The translations under genes and the position numbers were made by a program. Below the pieces are notes generated by a model. That model saw only the letters and a list, made by a program, of their open reading frames with translations. It searched no databases and was not told the origin of the DNA. A stretch of DNA of 55,649 nt from Ochromonas danica (Eukaryota > Sar > Chrysophyceae > Chromulinales > Chromulinaceae). Positions within the stretch are counted from its first letter, which is position 1; every line of letters starts with the position of its first letter. Where the stretch lies: assembly GCA_015146655.1 (NCBI GenBank), contig VKHL01000175.1, forward strand, positions 1 to 55,649. The letters are read 5' to 3'. Positions 43,451 through 55,559 of this stretch are shown here, piece after piece.

Positions 43451-44888
43451 TTAAGCACGTTGCCCAAGAGGGTTATGTTCCTCACTACCGGCAGGATTCA
43501 AAGCGGAGAATGCCTTCGCATCTTCATCAGCTTGAAGACTATTATCCCCTTCAACCTGCTCAAAAGAACCTTCAGGCTTCTTCCAATACATGGCAACCAA
43601 TTTAGCCGCAAAACGATAGCAACCCAAGCCAGCGCAAATGACAACCAAACCAATGATATCGGTTGGTTGTAAAGTCTGTTTTTGAGGCATGAAAGGCAAT
43701 GTGAAGGCCACATTACCAAGTGGGACCATCAGAGTGAGTGCCAAGTAGAGCAGGTTGGCGCTTCCATACTTGAGAATAAGGATAATCAACAAGTTATAGA
43801 ACTGGTTGAAAACCAAGTAGATGTTGACAAACATGGGCGCTTGAGGATTGCAATCATCAGCCGTGCAGTCGTCGTCATCATCACAAGTCAGACTATTCAC
43901 ACCAACATAACACTTCATACCATTCCACATATTGGCAGGCAAGTCGGGAATAGGGACAGGAGGATCAGAAGCAAGAGAAGATGGGACAGCCAACACTAAA
44001 GAAAAGGCGAACTGGAAGACGGCGACCCAGCCATTAAGATAGATCTAAACAAATCACAGAAAAATCAAAACTACATCAGATATCTCTAACAAAAAGGATT
44101 CTCACCGCATCAAGCTCAGTTTCACCCAAAGCAATTTCCTTGTAGACGGAAGAGAGGGCCATAGGCACCGTGGAAAGAATGAGTACAATGGACCAGATAA
44201 TCGATCCGCCACCAGTGAGGGAAGGAGCAAGCACGATAATAATTCCAGCCGCCACAATCAACGCACCAACATACTGATACAAGTCATACTGCGCATTTAC
44301 CAAATACCTGGAAATAATCATACTAACAGGAATAGCAGCTTGAAGCAGAAGAATAATCATTGGACCAGGTAAATAGGTAGATCCAAAGATCTGCATGATA
44401 CCAGCCAAGGCATCTAAAGCTCCCATGATAGCAAAGGTTCTCTTAGGAACTTCAAATTGCTCAGCAGGGATGTATCCATTTCTAGCCATGGGGATGATAT
44501 AAGCAAAGCAGACAGGAATGTAGACAAATGAAGTCAACAAGTTGAGGAAGTTGGGGTAGTTATACATGGGAATGGTCATCAATTTGTTGAAAATTTTGTT
44601 TCCAAGACCAATAACAACCATGGAACAAAAGACGATGATCAAAGTTTTGGTATCCTCATCGCTTTTGTCTGTAGGAATGAGAGCATCTTCTTCTTCTGGT
44701 TGATCTAAGCGAGGACCAACAAACTCTTCTTTACCACCAGTGGAATTACGACTTGCACGATGTCTGCGATCATCGTCAAAAACATCTTGAAATTCTTCAT
44801 CAAAAGCACTACGTGTCAAGAGTGGAGTCGTGCTGTGTCCATGTCCATGAGGACGTGAAGAGCTATGAGTGCGTTCTTGATCAACCAT
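43451..44888 (-). CDS. CRT-like (chloroquine-resistance-transporter-like) drug/metabolite transporter
   Basis: Exons 44888-44106 and 44044-43451, with a 61 bp phase-0 intron, give about 458 residues. After an 85-residue hydrophilic N-terminus come about ten membrane segments in the EamA/DMT arrangement. The signature stretches NKIFNKLMTIPMYNYPNFLN, GPMIILLLQAAIPVSMI and MALSSVYKEIALGETELD are those of the CRT-like/CLT subfamily. A luminal loop (about residues 285-315) has four cysteines (CYVGVNSLTC, then CTADDC), typical of this group. Relatives export thiols, peptides or amino acids from plastids or acidic vacuoles. A conserved Lys-Glu pair in the sixth helix is present. Substrate and compartment here are unknown. 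Confidence 0.85.
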
Positions 44889-45229
44889 TTTCTCTCTTTT
44901 TTATTCTTTTTTCAAGGATCAATGGTCAAGGATCTTCTTCCTGCTTGGGGTATTGTCTCTTGTGTTTCTCTTTCAATCGCCTTTGCCTTTCTTTTCGCCA
45001 CAGCCAGCAGTCAAGCCAGACAGTCTCAGCTCCGGAGCTGCGCAGAATCCTCACAGAAAACGTGAAGTTAAACCTCCCCCAACAGACCACGCAGACATGA
45101 CAGGAGGGCGAGGCCGAGATTGGATTTCAACATTGACTTGCTCAACTTCTACTAGGAACCTACCATCATAACAAATCACTCACCTCACCAACTAAAGTTA
45201 ATTAACCAAATAACTCTTTAGAAACTATG
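44889..45229. other. Intergenic, promoter of the CRT-like gene and 3' flank of XPF
   Basis: Both neighbours are on the minus strand. Short plus-strand frames (for example 44953-45171) carry no conserved features. Confidence 0.45.
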
Positions 45230-48200
45230 CTAAACCATTTGCTGTCGAAAGAAAGAGACTAACTTCAAAGCATTGGCAGGTCCAATGATTGGAGATAATT
45301 CACTTTCTGTCATCTTGCTAAGCTCAGCAAGATTCTCCACTCGATGCATCACCTCGCGGAAGTTATGTACATTAATACCTGGAAGTGATAGTAAAATCTC
45401 TTGGGCAGCTTGCCGAGCATCCTCTGATTCAACCGTTTGCTGCCCTTGTTCCAACCACTTCTCTTCCTCGCGACCTCCCTCAGTCCCCGCTCCCACACTA
45501 ACAGCCTTTTCAACATCCACCAACTCATGATTAGCAGCAACAGCTCGAAATATCTCGACAGTAGACTGAGGTGATCGAGACCAAAAGAGACGCAATCCTG
45601 GGAAGCTCTGAACCAAGAGAACTATCTTGGAAATGATGGAATTCACTTGAATGTCCGCTGTGATATCACTCGCAGCCTAATTTAACAAAAACCATCATAG
45701 TTACGTAATAGTCACGAAGATATAAGTGCACAGCTGTCTTACCACCAAGCTAAATGGTTTGTCAGGTTGAAACTCAATGAGAACACAAGGATATTTGTAG
45801 TGTTTGGTCATTGCCTCACACTGATTATACAGTCTACCTGATGCGAATGATTGAAACAGATCAGAAATTCCTTTTCGTTCAACACATATTTCTGGTGAAA
45901 GAATATAATCTCCAATCCAGAGAGTGCGAGGAAGGAGTTGTTGATAGTACTGGGAGGCGTATAGAAGAGAGGGTAAGGTGGAGCGAAACTCTCGAACGTC
46001 TACTACAACGATTTTATTTCGCATAGAGCTGAGGAGAGCCTTTCTCTGTCTGCTATCAGCTGCCATATTAATATCTTCTTTCAGCTCTTTTTGAACATCA
46101 TGTGGATGGTCAGGTAATGATATCACCATATGTTCCTTGGACTGGATCAGTGAATCAAAAGCTTTCTTTTCCTTTGCTAAGGCGCCAGCGTAACGATGTT
46201 CCTCAGTGCTCCCATCTATAGTACTGTCATAAGAGAGGGTGAAAGGAAAGTAAGAGGGGCTTAGGACTTACCATATGCAAAGAAATAGACTGTCATGGAA
46301 AAGCTCAGCATTGACTGATACGCCTCAATAGCACGGACAATATAGACATCTGCATCATATAATATGATATATCGCGGGCTGATTTGCTGCAAACAAGTGA
46401 GATAATTCTCTTTAACTTGTGCATGTGTGATGATCACCATGTGCAGGTCGTTTTCAAGCGAAAAGGAGAAATTGTTGCTTGAAGAATTTGTTGCCGCTTT
46501 CTGCTGCCCTTCATCATCCTCTTCAGATTCTTCACTACCATTCTCTTTAGGACCTTCAAAGAAATACTCCCTAGCCTTGGGTAAAAGTATATTCTTGGAT
46601 GAAGCATAGGCTGCTGTGGAAGGGGGATTACGCATGGAGTCAAATATGATAGTATGCGGACATTGTAGAGAGGTACGAGGCCGCTTTCGATTGTTATACC
46701 CTGTCCAAATGCTATTCTCGACCCTTCCCGCAAGCCTTCGCTTCCTCAAGTTCGCCTTCACCTTGTTGTTGCAATTGTCTTTTTCATGAACATTGTCTAC
46801 AAAGGATGTATTGGATTGTGGTCTGCTGTCTAATTCTTCGTTGGGATTCTCACTTTGTTGAGAAGACTCTGGATCTATTAGCTTCATCAAACGATTCTAC
46901 ACCATTTATGAAGCCTTATTAGTCACCAAGTATTTGATACACGATGAAGAAGAAGCATTTACATGGAGGAGAATAAGCTGCTGCTCTTCAGACAAGGCTC
47001 GAACTTGTTCTTCAGATAGTCCCAGTCTCAAAAATCCATTATCCATGTCTTGCTTGAGAGACAGTTTTTCAGATATTCTAGATCCAGCATGGACAGCGTC
47101 ATCACTCTCCTGCAAGATTTGCTGTACCACAGCATCGTTCCAATCCATGTCCCCCACATTATTGCTAAGAGGATCCTTATTCGTATCATTTTGAGCAGCT
47201 TTGCTTGCTTTATGTATTCTCATGGCGGCAGCTGTCTTTTCCTTTTGTGCACGACTTTGTCTAGAGGAAATTTCTTTCACTTGTTGACCAATGAACCATC
47301 GAAACCTCTGATCCATAACATACTTGGACCCATGCAGAAGAAGATCTTTCAATTGAGATAGAGCAAGCTCGTCTCTCACAATCAAAAGAATCCTACCCGA
47401 TTGGATTGGGTTATTCGTTCCAGATACATCAGCTGGTTTGGCTTTGTTTGTCATGAAGTCTTCGTTGATCTCTTGTACAATCTCTTGCAGCGCAATCCAT
47501 TTAGGAGGACATTCTAACAAATGGAATCAAGAATCAAAATCTACTTCACTAACATCAACAAATGGAAACATTACCTAGCACAGGCTCAAGAACGTTGCTA
47601 AGATGAAGGGTATTCGCAACTTCTTTAATAACAGCTTGGACTCCTAATTTGTATTCAATATTAAGGAATCATAGTTGAGACCTCGGTCGTCAGATACACC
47701 CTCACCTAAGTACTGCTGCCACTTGTTCTTCACTTGCGCGGGTAGCAAAGTGTACACTCTAGCTTTGGCGTGTTTGAATATCTGCTCAGCTGCAGCTGAG
47801 GTTAACCTATCTCATTGCCACATAGGCTAGGATCACTGACGATAGCAAGACAGACTTTCAACGCGAAAATGAACACTCACCATAAAGAAGGTGACATTTG
47901 TTCTTTCGAGGCAGCTAACAATCTCGAAAGCAGATAATAGAAAGAAAATGCATCATAACGAATCAAATAATCCAGCAACTTCCTCAAGACAGTTAAATCA
48001 GAGACAATTTGTTTTGTTCTGTAGGGAATACGATGCCAATCTGGATCCAGTTGAGATCGAATCGAATAGTCGAAATGATGGAAAAGACCGTTCTCTAATG
48101 TCCACTGACTGTTATCGAAAGATGGACAAGCTTTTTTCAACTCTTGAAGGCAAGTGTTCATTGCTACAAGGATAGCGTTTTGAATAGCAGTCATATGCTT

Positions 48201-49009
48201 GGTAAGAGGTAAAGACAACTCGGTCACTTTGGGCTGGACATTTTCCTGTAAAGCTTGTGCAATTTCCAATCGAAACCTTGGCCAGAGAAAGAGCTTTTGT
48301 AGAAAGAGGGATCTTAATAACTGTTCAACCTTCATGTAGCCATGAGTAAGAGATTCAGGGTCTTCACAAAAGGCTCGAATGAAACCCGTGCGATTCCTTT
48401 CTCGGAAAATGCGAAGAATAAACGACTCGATCGATGTTTCAGATATTCTAATCACCATCCAGTAATACCATGTTAATAATACAAATGAGGACTCAGATAA
48501 TAGACATGTCATATTTACTATACCTGTGGGCATTGAAAATAAGCAAACCAGCAATTCTGTTGGCATCTAGTTTGTTGTCCAAGAGGTCGACGATGAGGAT
48601 TCTCGAGGTGATGAAGTAGCACCCACCAAACAAATACATGTCAGACCTCTCTTGCGCATTGACTTCATTATTGATTGTCTGAGAGGAAGCATTCTATTAG
48701 GTTGGCAGGTGGAGCAGAAAACATGCAAACAGGAGGAAGACTCACTGTAGGAAGATCATCACCTTCCACACCTTCAGCAGTGAGAATGTTTCGAATGGAT
48801 TCTTCATGTTCACCAACATTAAGACACAGTACGAGTTTTTCTTGTGTGACTATCGCTTCCGTTGCATCGCATGACTTTGACTTCGTCTTGGCAGAATAAC
48901 ACTGAACAAACTTTGAGAACAATAAAGGGATTCCCAATCCTTTTCCCATAACTAAAAGTCCATCTTCATTGTAGGCTTCAGAGAATGCCTTCTTTATATA
49001 TGCCTGCAT
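45230..49009 (-). CDS. ERCC4: DNA repair endonuclease XPF (ERCC4/Rad1), intact copy
   Basis: Nine exons: 49009-48746, 48678-48524, 48447-47881, 47806-47706, 47643-47575, 47513-46963, 46896-46272, 46215-45743 and 45676-45230. All junctions are GT-AG and keep the frame, giving about 1083 residues (human about 916). The inactive helicase-like half is recognisable from FGGCYFITSRILIVDLLDNK, ILRIFRERNRTGFIRAFCED, LYLWPRF-like LFLWPRF, and ECPPKWIALQEIVQEI. The nuclease domain has VVVDVREFRSTLPSL and the catalytic motif GDYILSPEICVERKGISDL, with all acidic residues and the ERK core. A tandem helix-hairpin-helix closes the protein (LLSLPGINVHNFREVMHRV). With ERCC1 it cuts 5' of lesions in nucleotide excision repair. 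The start is fixed by the copy in the left arm. Exon 1 is shared with that truncated copy; exons 4-9 are unique. Confidence 0.93.
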
Positions 49010-49215
49010 TTTCTCATTGATTGATGTCTACCGACTTGACTTTTCTGGTTTTGTTGTTGTTCACGCCAAACCCCTCGCATGGAATTCCATGGAATCCAGC
49101 AGAGTTATGGCGCTTTGAGGTCCAAGAAAAGGAAGTGGTCGAGGTACTTTAGATGAAAGACCGTGAGCCTATTCGAACAGAGAATAATTCAAATAGGATT
49201 CCAAATAATTGATGA
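49010..49215. promoter_or_regulatory. Divergent promoter of XPF and cyclase, right version
   Basis: This 206 bp spacer is the likely original XPF promoter, since it drives the intact gene. At 49113-49125 it has 13 bases where the left copy has 37 different bases; the flanks match. Confidence 0.6.
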
Positions 49216-50130
49216 ATGAATGATCAAGATCAGCTTGCTAGTCATGCGAAGCATATTCCAAAACTGCTTCGTGAACAGATTTTATGTGGTTTAATGAGTA
49301 AATATGTCGTCAGTGGGAAGACTTCCGAAAACACTGAATTTGACAACGAAAAAGAAAGTAAATGGGGATTGGCTGGTTCTTCCATTCAACGCTTTCATGG
49401 ATCACTGCTTTTCGTAGATATTTCTGGTTTTACGGCCTTGTCGCTCAAATTGGATGTGGAGACGTTGAAGAACCACATCAACGAGTACTTCACCAAAATG
49501 TTGGATATTGTAGACAAATGGGATGGAGATGTGGTGAAGTTTGCTGGTGATGCTCTCTATATAGTGTGGCCTACCTATGTCAGTGGCGAGGGGAATAGCA
49601 ATGTTGCTGACCATAGCTCACTGCGATCCAGTGCAAGTATCTCCAATAATGCTCAATTTGCTACTTCAGCTAAGAAAGGATTAGAAAAGGCAGTAGCATG
49701 TGCGTTGGAAATAAATTCTGCTTGTGGTCACTATGAGATCCGCTTCGCAGATAATAGTAGTGAAAATACGAATACTGGTATCTTAAGCAAACTCCTTCCT
49801 TCTTTCACTTTGAATTCTCTCATGGGTGGAAGCAAGGTTTCCCCATCTTCCGATGATGTAGCCTATCTTAATGTCCATGCAGGGGTTAGTTGTGGGTTGA
49901 TGGCAGGGGTTGATTTAATAGCTAATAATAGAGCAGAATTCTTTTTAGTTGGTAACCCTTTGATTGGGGTTGCTATGGCTGAGAGTTCAGCATCCAAAGG
50001 AGATGTAGTTCTTTGCCCTGCTGCACACGAGTTATTATTGCATGGAGATAATGTTTCTTTAGCGAACAAAGGTCACTTGAAGTCGCTAAAAAATCGGCGA
50101 GGTAGGGGTCGCTCGCTTCATAGCCAATAG
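49216..50130 (+). CDS. 3'-truncated class III nucleotidyl cyclase, right copy
   Basis: The 304-residue protein is identical to that of the left copy (9309-10223), including the abnormal Arg-rich end after LANKGHLKSL. The truncation therefore happened before the amplification. Only one cyclase domain is present, with its two metal-binding Asp residues (FVDISGF, KFAGDAL). It converges on CRN C, with a 205 bp gap that belongs to the CRN 3' flank. Since the cyclase is broken even beside the intact XPF gene, the CRN insertion into the cyclase seems to be the older event in this locus. Confidence 0.75.
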   Translation: MNDQDQLASHAKHIPKLLREQILCGLMSKYVVSGKTSENTEFDNEKESKWGLAGSSIQRFHGSLLFVDISGFTALSLKLDVETLKNHINEYFTKMLDIVDKWDGDVVKFAGDALYIVWPTYVSGEGNSNVADHSSLRSSASISNNAQFATSAKKGLEKAVACALEINSACGHYEIRFADNSSENTNTGILSKLLPSFTLNSLMGGSKVSPSSDDVAYLNVHAGVSCGLMAGVDLIANNRAEFFLVGNPLIGVAMAESSASKGDVVLCPAAHELLLHGDNVSLANKGHLKSLKNRRGRGRSLHSQ

Positions 50131-50335
50131 CTCAACCTAATAGATCAACCAACGAGTAGAGTGACAAAGCTGGAAAACGTACAAAGAGGCGTTTTTTTGC
50201 ACTCAAAATCATTCTACCACCACAATACACACAACCAAAATCTCTCACATTATTTCAAATGTGTAGTTATTGAACAATATTCAAAGTTTTGTCAGTTATA
50301 TACGTAGGTAAACAAGTAAGACAAGGCATTGATCC

Positions 50336-52033
50336 CTAGATTTCGTGGCGGTACACGTACTGCTCAAAATCTTTCACAATCTTCGGCGGAAGAATCGCTT
50401 CTTTTTCCTTCTGAGTTTGCAGTTTCTGTTTCTTGTCGAGGGTACCATGCTTCGGGATAACGAACACCAAGGCCTTGTGTTTGATTTTGTTTCTCACTGT
50501 TTCAGGGAAAGCCAGCAAAATATCGTGTAACCCGTTGACCTTCACAGGGTGTGACTCCCCAACAGTTATCTGGAATACCACCAATAAGAAGCTGTCGTGG
50601 TGTGGGCACTGCACCACATAGAATGCGTCTCCTGACTCTAGATTGGAGATGCGTGGCAAGATCAACACATTCACACTAAGCTGTGCGGTCTTCTTCCAAT
50701 CGTGCGGCAGCACGTATCTGACGGGAGGAACATCCAAGGTAACATCTGTGCCACCTTCCAACGAAGCAGCGGTGATGCGCTGCCCGTCCAGGGGCTTCAA
50801 CCATAGGCAGATCTTCTCGAAAAGATTTCCCGCAGAGACACCGCCATATTTCCATGAGGAAGCTCCACTATTAAACATACCCACCGCTCCGGCAAGCATC
50901 TGTGCATTGTGCTTGTTCACCAGCCATTGGAAAATGGCATCGGAGGCAAACGAGTACAAAGTCAAGCCATCATACTCGAAGTCACCATTATCAGACACAG
51001 GGGGGTTGATGTGTACAAGCATGTAGCTTTGTAGCCAGTCAACAGTTCCAAAGCCGAACTTGAAAAACTCTTCAGCGATGGCTCCACCTTTCTCGGCCAA
51101 AGTAGCTTCCAACTTAGTGTGAGGATCGATGCAAGCGGCTCTGGGGATCACATGGCGCGGCACACCTCCAAAGAGGACGAAATCTTCATACCACTGCGCA
51201 ATTTCGATATCCAAAAACATCAACTCCAGCTCACTCCACGTTGGCATTGTGTATTTGAAGTTTGGAGCATTCTTCAAGATCTCCTTGTATCGATCTGGAG
51301 CAGGAGAGCTGAATATGAACGTCCACTTCGCACGTGAGCAAGGCTCAGCAGTATCGTTAATATCGCACAACAAAAGAAAACGTTTGGACTGCATGTAGCT
51401 TCCATTTTGAATAGTGCATAAGAATTCTTCTGTAGCGTGAGCTACGGGTTGAAAGCATAGATAGATGCCTTGGTGGAATTCGACGGCAAAGTACTTATCT
51501 GGGAAGCGATCGTCTTGCAGGAATCGGTAAATGAAATAAATCAGAAACAACGATTTCCCAATACCGGGAATGCCGGTGAACAAAGTGGCTCCGAATTCCA
51601 TGGACCCACGCAACATCAGGTCAGAGACTTTATCGTAGAGTTGGGAATAACAATCTCGCACGAATATTTTTCGTGGGATTTGCCCATATCTCTGAGGAAA
51701 CGTCTCAGGTAACTGATGGGCAATAAGATGTTGACCATGAAGGTCAACAAAGGTGCCTTCTGAAAATGTTCTCACCAACACCAACTCCAACTCAAATCTG
51801 AACGTTTCTTTCCACCCACCACTAACTGCTGCAAAATAGAATATCAACTTATTCTCACAATAATGCTACAAGTATAGAATATTACCTGCAGCACATGGTT
51901 GTTTAGCTTCCATCGGATCAAAGGGCCCAATATGCCCATCCACGCATTTGCTTGGAGCCAAGCAGGTGCCTATAGGACTATTGAGGACGTCAAAGCCCTG
52001 TCCGCATTCTCTACATTGTTTGACGATAGACAT
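50336..52033 (-). CDS. CRN copy C: Crinkler-type NTPase/nuclease with short Cys-rich header
   Basis: Exons 52033-51886 and 51828-50336, around the same 57 bp phase-1 intron, give about 546 residues. Exon 1 starts MSIVKQCRECGQGFDVLN and reads on through CLAPSKCVDGHIGPFDPMEAK into the shared CRN body. In copy B this header stops early and is separated from the body by 437 extra bases. Exon 1 has one residue change from A and B just before the intron (PCAA instead of PSAA), and the intron has G where B has T. Body motifs are as in copies A and B. The six cysteines of the header may bind metal. It lacks the ubiquitin-like header, so secretion or targeting would differ if it is an effector. Confidence 0.7.
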
Positions 52034-52105
52034 GATGCTATAAATCTTTTTGTAATTAAATTGCTATTGTGAAGCGAAACTTAAATGAGAATTGAAAACT
52101 TCCAA

Positions 52106-53795
52106 TTCTCGACTTTTGGAGTCCTCAATACCGTATTGTATTGAGGACATCACACCTCTTCAAAACCAGAATGAACTTCGAAATGCTTTTAGAGCATGAA
52201 AACTCTTGGGAAAGAAGATGTTAGCAATTTTTCTAGCTATTCAGAAGGTTGATGATGCTAGGGTGGGCGAAAAGTTGGAACTAAAGGAGAATGAAGTCAA
52301 TGAAGAAGCATCGACGCAAAGGCTGCTGCTGAGTATGATCAACAACAAGGCTTTTCCTCAACGAAACCCGCACAAGAACATCGATTGGTCATCGAAATGA
52401 ATGTTTATCAGAATACTGATGAGGAGGAGAGTCCTTTTTATTCTGTGTCATTGAGAGATGTCTTGGTAGCACCAGTTCAGACAGTATGAAAGTAAGCGCT
52501 ACTTTATGACCTCGATGCAGACAAGAAGTCATTGTAAAATAGTGATGTGAAAAGTCGTGAAAAGAGAAGGCGTTGCAGGAAGAACTCTTTCGTTTTGATA
52601 CGTGTAAGACGGAGTTGCTCAAGATTTTCAATCTTACTTCAAAGTTACGAACGTCAATCAGCTGATAGATACCTTAGCAAGTGGATTCGCTTGTGGCAAG
52701 CTACAGTCTTTATTATTTGGCGATAAGAAGGCCAAGGGGGAAGGTCTGAAGTGGTACCATCTCGCTCCTTATACTCAGCCATGATCGTGATGAAGTGTTG
52801 CACCTGTTGAAGCCAAGAATGAATGCTATTGGACGCATTAGTATGGCCGTATCTCATATACCGTACATTATCACAGACCTTACCCCCACAATTATTGGAA
52901 TGAAGTGCTTCTTAGAAGAATCAATGACACAGCATGATGCAGGTAAAAGATAGGTCTATCGATGGCGAAGCTTAAGAAACTGACTTAGCGGTTATTGCAG
53001 AATCAAGCATTGAAGCAGGTTTGCGATTTATTCTGCAGGCTGAAATATTTGTTGGCGATGAAGGTATTCACACATTCGTTCTATATACACCAGCTTAATA
53101 TTACGTTGATGTACGCACTACTTGCTACATGTTAATATTATGCTTATCATCTTTTCCCCTCATTTATCAAATGTACAATTCCCAATGAAAACACTTCTCA
53201 TAGTTAATTGCCATATGTTATGCCATTCACATTTAGCTCTGCTTTACAATTGCAGAAGCAGCACACTACTAGGTTGGATCAAAATTTGCAATCTGTAATA
53301 AGTTGATGAAACAGTTTTCAATTGGATTTTGGTCGTAGCTGTAAGGGGGGAGATAATAGAAGAACACAGAATAGTTATCCCATGGTTGATTCACTCGTAT
53401 CAGATCAACCATTCCCGCGTTGTCCAGGACACCCAGCCAATCCCCCCCCCCCCAAAAAAAATCCACTCCACCGCCTTGTTGGATGAAGTTGCCTCGTCAA
53501 AGAGATTCAAGCTGAACAAGGCCTTGGTGGCGCCTGAAAAAGAGCAGATTACTTCTCAAATGGATGGTATTCTTTGGGCTACTGCGGATGAGATCATGGA
53601 AGATATGAATGAAGCACACCACTTAGGCCTGGGAAAGGATTTATCTCAAATGAAAACTAGTTGGGCATCGCAAATAATCCATCTAAGATGAGTGTCATGT
53701 GTCATGGCTTGAAGAAATTGATTTGGAAGGTCAAACCTTCTCAATTCAAGAATTGAGGTGTTGAGTCGCGAGGTTTGGAGTCCAAAAGTCGAGAA
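52106..53795. mobile_element. DNA transposon remnant, inverted copy
   Basis: Mirror copy of 12955-14644. The 19 bp terminal repeats lie at 52106-52124 and 53777-53795, and the transposase fragment lies on the minus strand at 53466-53269. The C12A8 homopolymer has the same length as the T8G12 of the left copy, which argues that the two copies separated very recently. Confidence 0.55.
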
Positions 53796-53924
53796 CTGAT
53801 CTGATCCCTTTGGTTCCAAATCCTGGCCGAAGCACAGACTTCAACCTGACTTTTGTGGTGGGTGGTCATGGCCTTCCTACCCAGTCGATGTTGCTCATGA
53901 CGTTGAACAATTTCACCGCTAATT

Positions 53925-54411
53925 TCAAGAACACACCCTTGAATATAGGCAAGCACTGGAATGGATTGCTATATCATAATATCTACAATGCAACTTGTGA
54001 GTTGTCAAATAGAAATGGAATTCACAGTCTCCAGGAGGAGAAGCATAATAGAAGCAACAGACTTCTTCAATGCGAAGGTTTCCTTCCCATTCGCGATGAT
54101 CATCACGATCACGATGATGGCGATGTCTAGTAGACTGACCACCCCCATCAGTATTGCTATTGTTGTCTGTTGTTGTTGTATGGGAGGCCTTCCAGATGAT
54201 CTCCACCTCATAAGACTCAGCCAATCGTTGAAGTAAGGTTTTCTATAGTAGAGTCAACAGGATGAGAAAAAGAAGGCAGTAGACTAAGAGCGACTACTAG
54301 TCAGTCATGTTACGTTACCTTCCCAGTGCCAGCACTGCCAACAAAGAGCATGTTGATTCGCATAGGAGCAGGCTTTCCTAAAGAAAGATCTCTTTTCTTA
54401 CTGAAGAACAT
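53925..54411 (-). pseudogene. P-loop NTPase gene fragment, inverted copy
   Basis: Mirror copy of 12339-12825, with exons 54411-54319 and 54242-53925, and the same GSAGTGK loop split at the Lys-Lys junction. No changes from the left copy were seen by eye. Confidence 0.45.
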
Positions 54412-55559
54412 CTTCTTATCTTAATAACAATAATGACAATATTAGAGAAGAGATGATAGTGATGTGGTGTAGTGTAGTAGAGGAATATCATCAATTTAGT
54501 TAATTCATTATTATTGTTATCATAATGTCATCTTGTTGATCTATTAAATGATAGGATGAAATAGACTACTTACTGTTTATTAGGAATTCAATGAAATGAA
54601 TCAGAAAGACAGCCTTGCTCTCACTGGATAGATGAATGAAGATATCCTAGTGATAAATGACTCACAGTTTATCAGAATGGTAATAATAATCTAGCAGAGA
54701 TGATCGATTCGTTTTCAGTGCGGGTGATAATTTCTCCACAGAGAGTAGCGGGGCCATAAAAAGCATTTGAGTGTGTTTGATCATCAATATGACAATCTTA
54801 ACCGTCGGATTTTAATAATTTTTTTGTGGAATTAGTTAGCTAACATTGTGGTCTATTGATTTATAATATTTGTTTTTATATCGAACGAAGAACTTTTTTT
54901 TTCGTCAAGCATTGATGATGAGTTAAAAATACGCTTATTTTTTGGGCCGGTCTTTTCGCGCCGCAAAATTGCAAAATTCTATTCTATAGGGCGCAATTAA
55001 GCTCCTATCACATATATTTGCACTATTCACATATCTACATCGTGGCATTGTGCCATGTGGTTGATTTCATCTTGTTTGGTGGCAACCTTCGCTTCTATTA
55101 CAGCCTTTGCAGCTGCCTTTGCTTGGACAGCAGTAGCTTTTCAGCTGCCTTCATCTGCGGGGAAAGTGAGGCTACTCTCAGTGCCTACGCCTCCTTCTGC
55201 TGCTCCTTTTCTTCCTACATTTCGGGAACACTCTATTTCGCTTCACAATATGGACAGCGTGTATAGAACTGTGGGTCGGCAAATGAGACTTTTGGGAGAA
55301 GGATGTGTGTGATTTAAAGCTTATTTTAAGGGTTCGGAAAAAACGCAAACACCCTCCAGCCACCTACGCACACCCCTTGACTTGACGTTTCCCTGAACCG
55401 CGTGTGTTTGGTGTCTGGAAACTGGGAGTTTGGGAATTTAGAGCAATTTAAACAACAGAAAATGATATTAACTGGTGGAAGATCTCATGAAAAAGATGCA
55501 CAAGTATAAATAAGGTGGTATTGAACCAGTTTTCATGAGTGTAACATGAGCTACATTTT

